Shown one piece after another: positions 54,559-64,000 of a stretch of 64,000 nucleotides of DNA; position 1 is the stretch's first letter; every line of letters begins with the position of its first letter. The stretch is from Thermomonas sp. S9. GTDB lineage: Bacteria; Pseudomonadota; Gammaproteobacteria; Xanthomonadales; Xanthomonadaceae. The translations under genes were made by a program, and so were the position numbers. The notes below the pieces were generated by a model that saw only the letters and a list, made by a program, of their open reading frames with translations, had not been told where the DNA came from and searched no databases. The stretch covers positions 973,001 to 1,037,000 of the forward strand of contig NZ_JAJDFY010000001.1 of NCBI RefSeq assembly GCF_024704365.1, read 5' to 3'.

Positions 54559-55597
54559 ATGGAACTGGGCGCCGACCGCCTGGCGGGGCAACTGGCCAAC
54601 GAACCCCTGCGGCCGGCCTACCTGGTCGCCGGCAGCGAACCATTGCTGGTGCTGGAGGCGGCCGACGGCGTGCGCGCGGCCGCGCGCGCGCAGGGCATCG
54701 GCGAGCGCGAAGTGCACGACATGGAGGGCCGCGATGCCGATTGGCCGGCCCTGCAGTCCTCGCTGCACGCGCCCAGCCTGTTCGCCAGCCGACGCCTGGT
54801 CGAAGTGCGCCTGCCCTCGGGCAAGCCCGGCACCGAAGGCGCCAAGGTGATCACCGCCTACTGCGAGGCGCCGCCACCGGACGTGGTGCTGCTGGTCATC
54901 GCCGGCGAGTGGTCGAAGGCGCATGCCGGCAAGTGGAGCCAGGCCATCGCCCGGGCCGGGCACGTGGCCATCGCCTGGCCGGTCAAGCCGCATGAACTGG
55001 CCGGCTGGGCTGGGCGCGCGCCTGCGCCGGGCCGGGATCAAGGCCACTCCGGAAGCACTGGCGCTGCTCGCGCAGCGGGTGGAAGGCAATCTGCTGGCGG
55101 CGGCGCAGGAAGTGGACAAGCTTGCCCTGCTGCTGGAGCGCGACGAAGTGCTGGATGCCGGCCGGCTGCAGGCGCTGGTGGCCGATTCCGCACGCTTCGA
55201 CGTGTTCCGCCTGATGGAGGCCGCGCTGAACGGGCGGCCGGCGCAGGTGGCGCGCGTGCTGGCCGGGCTGCGCGCGGAAGGCGAGGCGATCCCGGCGCTG
55301 ATGGGCATGGTGGTGAAGGAACTGGGCGCGCTGGCGGCGCTGGCGCAGGCCGCGGATTTCGCCGGTCGCTGCAAGGCGCTGGGGATCTGGGAATCGCGCC
55401 AGGCCACCTACAAGCGCGCGCTCGCCCGGCATTCGCCGGAGCGCTGGCAGTGGCTGCTGGCCGAGGCCGGGCGGGTGGACCGCATCGCCAAGGGGCGGGC
55501 GCGGCCGGGGCGGGAGTCGCACGACGCCTGGCTGCAGCTGGAGCGCCTGCTGCTGGTGGTGGCCGAACCCAGGGCGCGCCGCTTGCTGGCCTCGTGA
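54559..55597 (+). CDS. holA: DNA polymerase III delta subunit, frameshifted at 55007-55009
   Basis: Reconstructed 345 residues. Clamp-loader delta start: LGADRLAGQLANEPLRPAYL, AGSEPLLVLEAADGVRAAA. After PHELAGW the frame breaks; removing one G from TGGG gives LGARLRRAGIKATPEALALL, then RVEGNLLAAAQEVDKLALL and the helical C-terminal domain. The delta subunit opens the beta clamp and is needed for replication. A live cell cannot carry a real null, so this break is best explained as a sequence error. It is followed 5 bp later by nadD. Confidence 0.88.
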
Positions 55598-55602
55598 GCG
55601 CG

Positions 55603-56295
55603 ATGCTGCGGATTTATTACGGCGGCAGCTTCGACCCGGTGCACAACGGCCACCTGGCGATCGCCTGCGCCGCCCGCGACCTGTTCGGCGCGCAGGTGTC
55701 CCTGCTGCCGGCCGGGGATCCGCCGCACAAGGCGGCCACCCACGCCGCCGCGGAGGAGCGCGCGCATCTGCTGGAACTGGCCGTGGCCGGGGTGCCCGGG
55801 TTGCGGGTGGACCGCCGCGAACTGCAGCGCGCCGGGCCGTCCTACACGGTGGACACGCTGCATCAGCTGCGCGCCGAGCTGGGCCCGCAGGCGCCGATCG
55901 CGTGGCTGGTGGGGGCCGATTCGCTGCGCCAGCTGCACACCTGGCATCGCTGGCGCGCGCTGCTGGCGCTGGCGCATCTGGTGGTGGTCGCGCGGCCGGA
56001 CGCGCCCGTGGACGGCGCGGCGCTGGCCGCCGCGGCGCCGGCGGTGCAGGAGGCCATCGCGCCGCGCTGGCGCCCGCCCGCCGCGCTCGCGCAGGCCCCC
56101 GCCGGGGCGGTCTGCCTGCTGCCGCTGGCGCCGCTGCGGCCGGAGTCCTCGACTGAGTTGCGCCACCGGATCGCCGCTGGCATCCCCTGGCGCGACTGGG
56201 TGCCGGCGCCGGTGGCGGCGGAGATCGAGCGCCTGCAGCTGTACCGCGACCCGGCCGTTATACTGGCCGCACCTCCCCAGAGCGATCGCCCTTGA
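55603..56295 (+). CDS. nadD: Nicotinate-nucleotide adenylyltransferase
   Basis: 230 residues. Nucleotidyltransferase motif GGSFDPVHNGHLAIA with the HxGH pair, and SSTELRHRIAAGIPW for the ISSTxIR motif. It makes nicotinate adenine dinucleotide from NaMN and ATP in NAD synthesis. A GTG at 55594 overlapping the holA stop (GTGA) is an alternative start that adds three residues. Its TGA overlaps the rsfS TTG start. Confidence 0.95.
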   Translation: MLRIYYGGSFDPVHNGHLAIACAARDLFGAQVSLLPAGDPPHKAATHAAAEERAHLLELAVAGVPGLRVDRRELQRAGPSYTVDTLHQLRAELGPQAPIAWLVGADSLRQLHTWHRWRALLALAHLVVVARPDAPVDGAALAAAAPAVQEAIAPRWRPPAALAQAPAGAVCLLPLAPLRPESSTELRHRIAAGIPWRDWVPAPVAAEIERLQLYRDPAVILAAPPQSDRP

Positions 56296-56708
56296 CCACC
56301 AGCGCCCACGTCATCAAGACCAGCCTGCCCACGCCGCCGCCCTCGGTGGACGCCTTGCTCAAAGCGGTGCACGCCGGACTGGAGGAACTCAAAGCCAAGG
56401 ACGTGGTGGAAATCGACGTGCGCGGCAAGAGCAGCGTCTGCGATTTCATGGTGGTCGCCTCCGGGACATCCACCCGCCACGTGAAGTCCGCCGCCGACGA
56501 GGTGGTGAAGTTCGCCAAGCAGCTGGACGTGATCCCGCTGGGCGTGGAAGGCGAGCGCGAGGCCGAATGGGTGCTGGTGGACCTCGGCGACGTGGTCGTG
56601 CACATCATGCTGCCGCGCGTGCGCGAGTTCTACGCGCTGGAGCGGCTGTGGTCCGTCGGTGACCAGCGTCCTGAAGACGCAGGGGCCGGCGGCGCCCCGG
56701 ATGCCTGA
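56292..56708 (+). CDS. rsfS: Ribosomal silencing factor
   Basis: 138 residues from a TTG start that overlaps the nadD stop by 4 bp. The following residues (TTSAHVIKTSLPTPPPSVDA) look like the normal family beginning, and no later ATG fits. Core motifs: LKAKDVVEIDVRGKSSVCDF, MVVASGTSTRHVKSAADEV, EAEWVLVDLGDVVVHIMLP. RsfS binds uL14 and blocks subunit joining when nutrients run low. Confidence 0.93.
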   Translation: MTTSAHVIKTSLPTPPPSVDALLKAVHAGLEELKAKDVVEIDVRGKSSVCDFMVVASGTSTRHVKSAADEVVKFAKQLDVIPLGVEGEREAEWVLVDLGDVVVHIMLPRVREFYALERLWSVGDQRPEDAGAGGAPDA

Positions 56709-56738
56709 TCCCCGCCGGGTGGGCGACAGGGCGGTGGC

Positions 56739-57209
56739 ATGAAGGCCCGTCTGGTCGCGGTCGGCGAGCGCGCCCCCGGCTGGGTGGCGCAGGGTTTCAC
56801 CGAATACCAGAAGCGGCTGTCGCACTGGCTGCCACTGGAGCTGGTGGAGATCGAGCCAGGCATCCGCGGCAAGGGCCGCGACACCGCGCGCGCGATCTGC
56901 GACGAGGGCGCGCGGGTGCTGGCCGCGCTCCCGAAGAACGCGCAGGTGGTGGCGCTGGATGGGCGAGGCCGGATGCACAGTTCCGAGCAGCTCGCCCAGC
57001 GCCTGGAACACTGGCGCGGGCTGGGGCGCGACCTCGCCTTCCTGATCGGTGGCCCGGAAGGGCACGCGCCCGAGGTGCTCGCGCGCGCCGACGAAACCTG
57101 GTCGCTGGGACCGCTGACGCTGCCGCACATGCTGGTGCGCCTGGTGCTGGCCGAACAGCTCTACCGCGCCGCCGCGCTGCTGGCCAACCATCCCTACCAC
57201 CGCGCGTAG
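56739..57209 (+). CDS. rlmH: 23S rRNA (pseudouridine-1915 N3)-methyltransferase
   Basis: 156 residues, full length. SPOUT-type SAM site: FLIGGPEGHAPEVLARADE and LTLPHMLVRLVLAEQLYRA, ending NHPYHRA. It methylates pseudouridine 1915 in helix 69 of 23S rRNA. It closes the leuS operon; the maf and rng genes that often follow are absent. Confidence 0.96.
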   Translation: MKARLVAVGERAPGWVAQGFTEYQKRLSHWLPLELVEIEPGIRGKGRDTARAICDEGARVLAALPKNAQVVALDGRGRMHSSEQLAQRLEHWRGLGRDLAFLIGGPEGHAPEVLARADETWSLGPLTLPHMLVRLVLAEQLYRAAALLANHPYHRA

Positions 57210-57237
57210 CCGCGCGCGCTGCAGCAGGGGGCGCGGG

Positions 57238-58311
57238 TCAGTGCCCGCGCAGGCGGCCGAACAGACCGGTGGGTTTGGCGGCAGCCGGTTCCGGCGGCGG
57301 TTCCGGCCATACCGGCTCGGCGTAGCCGGTGGCCAGATTGGCATTGATGAAGTCCACGACTTCCGCGCGCGCGACGCCGGCCGCGGTGGCGATGGCGTCG
57401 GCGTCGGCCGGGCCCTTCATCATCACGGTGGCGATGCGGAAGTGGCGCGGATATTCACGCTCGGTCTGCGGCCACTTCGTCAGCAGGTAGGGCCCGTCGG
57501 CCGGTGCGCCGGACAGCAGGCCGCCCAGCCACAGCAGGCGGGCCAGCGGCTGCGGAGGGCCGAGGCGGGCGCTTTCCTCGGCCCAGGCGGCATCGTCCAG
57601 CGCGACGAAATCGGTCTCTTCCAGCGGCGTGGCAAAGTGCGGCGCAAGCGGTTTGAGCGCGGCCGGGCCGTGCCAGTGGCCGCGCGGGACATCCAGCAGC
57701 AGCGCCGGTGCCTCGGCGTGCTGCAGGCGCACCCGAAGGGTGGGACGTCCGCCGGTCAGCCAGCCCAGCAGCGGCTGCTTTGCCTGCGGTTGCACGCTGG
57801 CCGCGGGCGGCGCAGGGGTGACCGTGGCCTGCGGTTCCGCCACCGGCTCCGGCGCGGTCGCCGTGGCGGGTGCTTCGATGATGCCAGTGGCTTCGATGCC
57901 GGCGATGGCCGCAGGGGGCTCCGCCGGCGTCTCCACCGGCGCGATCCCGGCAGGTGTGGACGCGGTGGGCGGGTGCTTGGCGGCAGCCGCATCTGCCAGC
58001 AGCGGAGCGTCGGTTTCGATCTCGCTCAGCAGTACGGCCAGGTCGCTGGCGCTGATCGGGTGCGGCAGGCGGTAGTCGGTCTGCTGGCGGTCCGTCGAGG
58101 TCAGCCCGATCACCTTGCGCCCCAGCCCGTGCAGGCGCAGCCAGCTCATGGGCCCGTACAGGCTGTCCATGTCGATGATGACGTAGTCGGCGTGCTCGCT
58201 GTCCACCAGCGTCCAGCGCCCGCCGATCTCGACGTTGGCGGCCTTGAAGGCCGCCGTCACCTCGGCTTCGGTGTGGCGTTCCATGCCGGTCATGCCCAGG
58301 GTCAGCGCCAT
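57238..58311 (-). CDS. Protein of unknown function with a receiver-like N-terminus
   Basis: 357 residues, cytoplasmic by composition. The first ~105 residues alternate like a receiver fold (ADYVIIDMDSLYGPMSWLRL, KVIGLTSTDRQQTDYRLPHP, LAVLLSEIETD), but the phospho-acceptor pattern is not canonical. A Pro/Ala/Thr linker of about 80 residues follows. The C-terminal domain (LARLLWLGGLLSG, GPYLLTKWPQTEREYPRHFR, VVDFINANLATGY) looks like a winged-helix or DNA-interaction unit, but I do not recognise it. It is tail-to-tail with rlmH. Function not assigned. Confidence 0.7.
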   Translation of the reverse strand: MALTLGMTGMERHTEAEVTAAFKAANVEIGGRWTLVDSEHADYVIIDMDSLYGPMSWLRLHGLGRKVIGLTSTDRQQTDYRLPHPISASDLAVLLSEIETDAPLLADAAAAKHPPTASTPAGIAPVETPAEPPAAIAGIEATGIIEAPATATAPEPVAEPQATVTPAPPAASVQPQAKQPLLGWLTGGRPTLRVRLQHAEAPALLLDVPRGHWHGPAALKPLAPHFATPLEETDFVALDDAAWAEESARLGPPQPLARLLWLGGLLSGAPADGPYLLTKWPQTEREYPRHFRIATVMMKGPADADAIATAAGVARAEVVDFINANLATGYAEPVWPEPPPEPAAAKPTGLFGRLRGH

Positions 58312-58460
58312 CGCAGTGTCCTTGTCGCGGTTCGGCCCCGAGTGTTGCCGCCGCCGGCGCGCGCGTCAATCGCCGGCTGCGGGCGGGGGCAGGGCAGGCC
58401 GCACGCGCCCGGGAAACCATGCACCGCGGCTGCGTCCTGCGGCGGGCACGGCGGCGATGC

Positions 58461-58781
58461 TCATGATTTTTCCTTGCGGGAATTTTTCTTGCGGGGCTCG
58501 TGCGGCTCGAGGAGCTCCCGCAGGGGGCGGAGCTCCTCCGGCGGTGCGACCGCACCGACGGTGTGGCGGCGGAGGTGGGTGCCCTCTTCGACCGGCAGCG
58601 CGACGCAGTGCCCTTTGCGGGCGTGTTCCTCCAGCTCCGCGCGGGAACACAGATAGACGAGGTGGTCGCAGTCGTCGCAGTAGCGGATGTTGGGGGTTAG
58701 CTCGATCTCGAACAGGTCGTCCCAGTCGCGGTTGCACTGGAACTTGAAGTGGCAGTTCTCGACCTTGGCGGATGTGGTCAT
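58461..58781 (-). CDS. Small Cys-rich, probably metal-binding protein
   Basis: 106 residues. Cys residues cluster as C10, C16, C35, C38, C45 and C59 (ENCHFKFQCNRDWDDLF, YCDDCDHLVYLC, KGHCVALP). This suggests one zinc-ribbon-like site around C35/C38 with further ligands. The tail is basic (PHEPRKKNSRKEKS). No family is recognised. It is 33 bp downstream of the HNH nuclease gene on the same strand. Confidence 0.65.
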   Translation of the reverse strand: MTTSAKVENCHFKFQCNRDWDDLFEIELTPNIRYCDDCDHLVYLCSRAELEEHARKGHCVALPVEEGTHLRRHTVGAVAPPEELRPLRELLEPHEPRKKNSRKEKS

Positions 58782-58814
58782 TGCGTGCCTCGATGGGTGT
58801 TTGTGCGACGGTGG

Positions 58815-59447
58815 TCAGTTGCCGCGCGGGTGGCGGGGCATCTGCGCCTTCAGGAATGCCATCTGGTCGGCGAGGATGTTGCGGTTGGACAGGATCAGGT
58901 GCTCCACCCAGCTCGGGCGGTAGGGGATGGCCAGCAGCGGCATGCCGGCCTGTTGCGGGGTGCGGTTGCCCTTGCGCGAGTTGCACTGTACGCAGGCGGT
59001 GACGACGTTCTCCCACACGTCGCGCCCGCCGCGGGATACCGGCTGCACGTGGTCGCGGGTGAGCGCATGCCGCGAGAACTCGCGTCCGCAGTACAGGCAA
59101 AGATACTGGTCGCGGGCGAACAGGGCCTGGTTGGTCAGCGCGGGCGTGGGCGCGATCGCCGCCGGGCGCACGTGTCCGCGCGCGGCGATGATGGGGTGCA
59201 GCTGCAGCAGGCTGCGGCGGCCGGTGGCGCGCTGCAGGCCGCCGTGTAGTTCCAGACAGGGATCGCCCAAAGTCCAGGCGACCGCGCCGCGCGCATACAG
59301 GCAGGCGGCGTCCTGCCAGCTCATCCAGTCGAGGGCGCGGCCGTGCGCGTCGAGCGCCAGCAGGCGCAGGTGCGGGGCGAACCCGGGAGCGCGCGGGGGT
59401 AGGCTGCGCACCGCATGCAGCGAGGCAGCGGGGCGGGGGGCCATCAT
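58815..59447 (-). CDS. HNH-family endonuclease
   Basis: 210 residues. HNH core with zinc Cys pairs: QYLCLYCGREFSRHALTRDH, then VQPVSRGGRDVWENVVTACV and QCNSRKGNRTPQQAGM. This matches the HNH type with C-x2-C ... DH ... N ... C-x2-C. The N-terminal 100 residues are unlike restriction enzymes I know. The start is set at the Met pair (59447); the frame continues upstream into a more AT-rich tract that looks like promoter. A DNA-processing role is likely, but no phage or restriction context is present. Confidence 0.8.
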   Translation of the reverse strand: MMAPRPAASLHAVRSLPPRAPGFAPHLRLLALDAHGRALDWMSWQDAACLYARGAVAWTLGDPCLELHGGLQRATGRRSLLQLHPIIAARGHVRPAAIAPTPALTNQALFARDQYLCLYCGREFSRHALTRDHVQPVSRGGRDVWENVVTACVQCNSRKGNRTPQQAGMPLLAIPYRPSWVEHLILSNRNILADQMAFLKAQMPRHPRGN

Positions 59448-59584
59448 GGGCCGGGCCAGCGAGCGCTCTGTCGGTCTCCATATGGAACAGCAGCTTATAC
59501 CCCTTCGATGACGGTTTGTGTACCGCATGGGGCCTGCGCTGCTGCCGCCCGAGGCGCTGGCCGTCCTACGGCCGGGCCGGCACG

Positions 59585-59616
59585 CCCGCCGTTCCCACGG
59601 AGGCGGGAATGACGGG
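59585..59616. repeat. Imperfect palindrome, possible intergenic repeat unit
   Basis: CCCGCCGTTCCCAC and GTGGGAACGGCGGG-type arms pair at 11 of 14 positions around the motif CGTCATTCCCGC on the minus strand. It lies in the 200-bp gap between the HNH and acyl-CoA dehydrogenase genes. It resembles the short GTCATTCCCGC palindromes scattered in many proteobacterial genomes; only one copy is in this window. The rest of that gap holds no gene I can see. Confidence 0.4.
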
Positions 59617-59648
59617 AGAGCGGCCTTTCCAGGACGGGATGCGCCTGT

Positions 59649-61442
<1,794 letters not shown>

Positions 61443-61463
61443 GAGGGACAGTCCATCACCGGC

Positions 61464-61513
61464 GTGGGCCGCCGATCGGCCCACCTCAGGTCTTGAGCAT
61501 ACTACAGCGTATG
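61464..61513 (-). promoter_or_regulatory. Two inverted repeats in the acyl-CoA dehydrogenase leader
   Basis: GTGGGCCG/CGGCCCAC (61464-61471 and 61477-61484) and CATAC/GTATG (61498-61502 and 61509-61513) lie 22-71 bp upstream of the dehydrogenase start. Either could be an operator for a fatty-acid regulator or an mRNA hairpin. Only the symmetry is directly seen. Confidence 0.3.
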
Positions 61514-61544
61514 GTGTGGCGGTGTGGCCGTCGCCGCGCCGTGA

Positions 61545-62054
61545 TCAGCGCAGCGCGCCGGGCAGGCCGGGCACCGGCGAGAGGACGCTCTCGCGCTGGA
61601 TCGTCCACGACCTCTGCTTGCCGTCCTGCGGGGTGGCGTCGAGGCTGCCGGACAGGGTGTAGGACAGCGAGGCGCCGTCGGCGAGTGCGGCCGCCACGCG
61701 CGCGCGCCCGGCCGGCAGCGGGGCCAGGGTGGCGTTGACCACGTCGGCCGATTCCGGGCCGACGTCGAGCCCTGGCTGCAGGTCCAGCCGCGCCGCCGGG
61801 CCGTTGTCGAACGCCAGCGCCAGCGCGGTGCGGTCGAACCGCATCGGTACGCTGCTGTAGTTCTGCAGGCGCAGCTGCACGTCCCACGCTCCGTCGGCGC
61901 GCACGCGCAGCTGCTGGATGCTGGCGGTGGGTTCCGAGACCCGCCGCACCGGGCCGCTGCTGCAGGCGGACAGTGTGAGGAAAGACGCCGCGAGGGCGAA
62001 TGCGGAGAGCCGGGCGGGCAGGCGCACCGTGCGAGCCTCAGAAGCCTTGTTCAT
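61545..62054 (-). CDS. Predicted lipoprotein, LEA/late-embryogenesis-type beta-sandwich candidate
   Basis: 169 residues. A lipoprotein signal (LSAFALAASFLTLSACSSGP) is followed by a small domain with alternating strands (QQLRVRADGAWDVQLRLQNY, SVPMRFDRTALALAFDNG). This resembles the LEA-2/WHy fold seen in bacterial envelope lipoproteins; that assignment is tentative. The start overlaps the end of the upstream small gene by 17 bp. Confidence 0.65.
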   Translation of the reverse strand: MNKASEARTVRLPARLSAFALAASFLTLSACSSGPVRRVSEPTASIQQLRVRADGAWDVQLRLQNYSSVPMRFDRTALALAFDNGPAARLDLQPGLDVGPESADVVNATLAPLPAGRARVAAALADGASLSYTLSGSLDATPQDGKQRSWTIQRESVLSPVPGLPGALR

Positions 62055-62226
62055 TGGTGGGCACGGGCAGCGCGCGGATGTACTGGTCCTTGGCGGCGAC
62101 GAAGGCCTCGGCGTAGCGGTAGGCCTCGCGCCCCAGCGCGATGCGCGCGTCCATGTCGAGGCTGGCGTCAGGGTGGCGGCCGACGAGCTGGGCATACAGG
62201 GTCAGGGCGATGGCGTGGATGTCCAT
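62038..62226 (-). CDS. Small helical protein of unknown function
   Basis: 62 residues starting MDIHAIALTLYAQLVGRHPD. Mostly helical, no signal peptide, no Cys. It ends within the next gene (17-bp overlap), so the two are probably translated together. I do not recognise a family. Confidence 0.55.
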   Translation of the reverse strand: MDIHAIALTLYAQLVGRHPDASLDMDARIALGREAYRYAEAFVAAKDQYIRALPVPTNEQGF

Positions 62227-62307
62227 GGGCGTGCTCCGCGGGCGGAAAGCGCGAACATACACCGCCGGCGCACGCGCCGGAACCGCCGCGGCCTCGCCAC
62301 CAGTCGC

Positions 62308-62340
62308 AAAAATGACGAGGCCCGGCAGGGCCGGGCCTCG
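62308..62340 (-). terminator. Rho-independent terminator after the M13 peptidase
   Basis: A perfect 11-bp stem (62316-62326 with 62330-62340) has a three-base loop. Read on the minus strand it is followed by tcATTTTTgcg (A-run at 62308-62312 on the plus strand). It lies 26 bp past the peptidase stop. Confidence 0.8.
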
Positions 62341-62365
62341 CGGCATCAGGCGTGGGCGCGCCGGA

Positions 62366-64000
62366 TCACCAGATCACCACGCGCTGATCCTCCGGGCGCA
62401 CCATCGGGCTGCCGGCCTTGCAGCCGAACGCCTGTGCGAACGCCGGCATGTTCGACGGCGCGCCGATCGCGCGGAAGTTGGCCGGGGCGTGCGGGTCGGT
62501 GTTCAGGCGCACCTTCAGCTCATCCGGGGTGAAGTTGCGGCGCCACACGGTGGCCCAGTTGAAGAAGAAGCGCTGGTCCTCCGGGTAGCCGTCCACCTTG
62601 TCGCCGCCCGACTTGCCGGCGTCTTTCAGGGCCTTCTGGTAGGCGTCCCAGGCCACGTTCAGGCCGCCGAGGTCGGCGATGTTCTCGCCCAGGGTGAGCT
62701 GGCCCTTCACGTGCAGGCCGTCGATCGCCACGTAGTCGTCGAACTGCCTGACCAGCTTGGCGGTGCGCGCGTCGAAGCCGGCGCGATCGGCCTGGGTCCA
62801 CCAGTTGTTGAAGTTGCCCTGGGCGTCGAACTGGCTGCCCTGGTCGTCGTAGCCGTGCATCATCTCGTGCCCGATCACCGCGCCGATGCCGCCATAGTTC
62901 AGCGCCGGGTCGGCCTTGGGATCGAAGAACGGCGGCTGCAGGATCGCCGCCGGGAACACGATCTCGTTCATCAGCGGGTTGTAGTAGGCGTTCACCGTCT
63001 GCGGGGTCATGCCCCACTCGGTGCGGTCCACCGGCTTGCCGATCTTGGCCATCTCGTAGTCGTGGTTGAACTTGGCCGCGGCCAGCACGTTGCCGGCGTA
63101 GTCGTCGCGCTTGGTGGCCAGGCCGTCCCAACTGCGCCACTTGTCGGGGTAGCCGATCTTGGGGGTGAAGCTGGCCCATTTCTCCATCGCCTTGGCCTTG
63201 GTCTCCGGGCTCATCCAGTCCAGCTTCTCGATCCGCGCCTTCAGCGCCTGGCGCAGGTTGTCCACCAGGGTCTGCATCTGCGCCTTGGATTCGGCCGGGA
63301 AGTACTGCTTGACGTACAGCTGGCCCAGCGCCTCGCCGGCGCTGCCTTCCACGGTGTCGAGCACGCGCTTCCAGCGCGGCTTCTGCTCTTGCTGGCCGCG
63401 CAGGGTGCGGGCGTAGAAATCGAAGCGTTCGTCGTTGAACTTGTCGGCCAGGTACGGGGCCATGCCGTCGATCGCGTGCAGGCGCAGGTAGGCCTGCCAC
63501 TGCGCGGCCGGCACGTCGGCGAGCATCTTGTCGAACTCGGCGAAGAACTTCGGCTGCGACAGCGAGAAGCCGTCGGCCTGCACGCCGTTGGCCTTGAAGA
63601 ACGCGCTCCAGGAGAAGTGCGGGGTCACCTTGTCGGCTTCGGCCAGGGTGACGTAGTGGTACTGGTTGTTCGGGTCGCGCAGCTCGATCGGCGACAGCGA
63701 GGCCTTGGCCAGGCGGGTTTCGAACGCCAGCACGTCGGCGGCCTGCCTGTCGGCGTCGGCAGCGGCCACGCCGGCGTTCTGCAGCTGCCGGGAGACGTGC
63801 TTCACGAACGCTGCGCGGATCGCCTTGTACTTGCCGTCCGGGCCGTCCTCCAGGTAGTAGGCGCGCTCCGGCAGCGACAGCCCGCCCTGGAAGGCGTAGC
63901 CGATCTTCTGGCGGGAGTTCTTGAAGTCGGCCTCGGCGCCGAAGCTGAACACCTCGCCGCGCCCGACCGCGAACTCGTCGCGCAGATAGGCGGCGATGTC
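62366..64000 (-). CDS. M13-family metallopeptidase (PepO/neprilysin type), N-terminus outside window
   Basis: The C-terminal ~545 residues are present; the start is beyond the right edge. M13 signatures: substrate motif VNAYYNPLMNEIVFPAAIL, zinc motif GAVIGHEMMHGYDDQGSQFD and third-ligand motif TLGENIADLGGLNVAWDA. The C-terminus PEDQRVVIW with a late Cys (AFGCKAG) is typical. Members in this group are periplasmic zinc endopeptidases that cut small peptides. A strong terminator follows. Confidence 0.93.
   Translation of the reverse strand, partial: DIAAYLRDEFAVGRGEVFSFGAEADFKNSRQKIGYAFQGGLSLPERAYYLEDGPDGKYKAIRAAFVKHVSRQLQNAGVAAADADRQAADVLAFETRLAKASLSPIELRDPNNQYHYVTLAEADKVTPHFSWSAFFKANGVQADGFSLSQPKFFAEFDKMLADVPAAQWQAYLRLHAIDGMAPYLADKFNDERFDFYARTLRGQQEQKPRWKRVLDTVEGSAGEALGQLYVKQYFPAESKAQMQTLVDNLRQALKARIEKLDWMSPETKAKAMEKWASFTPKIGYPDKWRSWDGLATKRDDYAGNVLAAAKFNHDYEMAKIGKPVDRTEWGMTPQTVNAYYNPLMNEIVFPAAILQPPFFDPKADPALNYGGIGAVIGHEMMHGYDDQGSQFDAQGNFNNWWTQADRAGFDARTAKLVRQFDDYVAIDGLHVKGQLTLGENIADLGGLNVAWDAYQKALKDAGKSGGDKVDGYPEDQRFFFNWATVWRRNFTPDELKVRLNTDPHAPANFRAIGAPSNMPAFAQAFGCKAGSPMVRPEDQRVVIW

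Noticed and set aside
59516..59648. Short + strand reading frames before the acyl-CoA dehydrogenase end
   Set aside because: Arg/Pro-rich, overlapping a palindrome and lacking a ribosome site; not coding-like.

Overview
The window is GC-rich bacterial chromosome, and the gene content points to a gammaproteobacterium of the family Xanthomonadaceae (Lysobacteraceae), something like Luteimonas, Lysobacter or Thermomonas. The pointers are a TonB-dependent receptor next to a TPR-sulfotransferase, a GumN/TraB-type protein, several secreted metallopeptidases and the gene order leuS-lptE-holA-nadD-rsfS-rlmH. Genus is inference; I see no rRNA or tRNA gene, CRISPR array, prophage or complete IS element.

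Layout. 1-9.5 kb: edge of a receiver-domain regulator, a secreted M1 peptidase with a membrane-protein partner, the TPR-sulfotransferase/TonB receptor pair, and a periplasmic cyclophilin. 9.5-17.5 kb: intracellular PHA depolymerase, methyltransferase, HemJ-like membrane protein, alkaline phosphatase lipoprotein, dicarboxylate symporter, YcgR-type PilZ protein and purA. 17.6-21.5 kb: the most accessory-looking stretch, with a low-complexity secreted protein, an S8 subtilase, a divergent ECF sigma/anti-sigma pair and an orphan flagellar-rod-like protein. 21.6-32.3 kb: LpqC-like esterase, M1 aminopeptidase, gcvP under a complete tandem glycine riboswitch, a Bcr/CflA exporter, and a permease/Rieske oxygenase pair. 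32.4-38.9 kb: minCDE with a small HExxH protein, GNAT, a DesK/NarL-type two-component system whose regulator gene has its 3' end repeated three times, and an SRPBCC protein. 39-51 kb: DUF423, AlkA-like glycosylase, DUF488, GumN-like protein, dxs, YhhQ-like transporter, DUF502, a large membrane Ser/Thr kinase, a 160-bp hairpin-rich terminal-inverted-repeat element, DUF4442, thioredoxin-TPR, DUF998, SemiSWEET and an amidohydrolase. 51-57 kb: the leuS-rlmH housekeeping operon. 57-64 kb: a protein of unknown function, a Cys-rich small protein with an HNH nuclease, acyl-CoA dehydrogenase, two small envelope genes and an M13 peptidase cut by the window end.

A striking technical point: about 14 single-base frameshifts interrupt eleven otherwise intact genes, several at homopolymers and one in holA, which a bacterium cannot do without. 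I read most of them as uncorrected sequencing errors and annotate those genes as one CDS each, noting where the frame breaks.

The most unusual structures are the triplicated response-regulator tail (37334-37741), the cloverleaf-like inverted-repeat element (47405-47564), and the ECF sigma / anti-sigma / subtilase / low-complexity secreted protein module (17598-21035).
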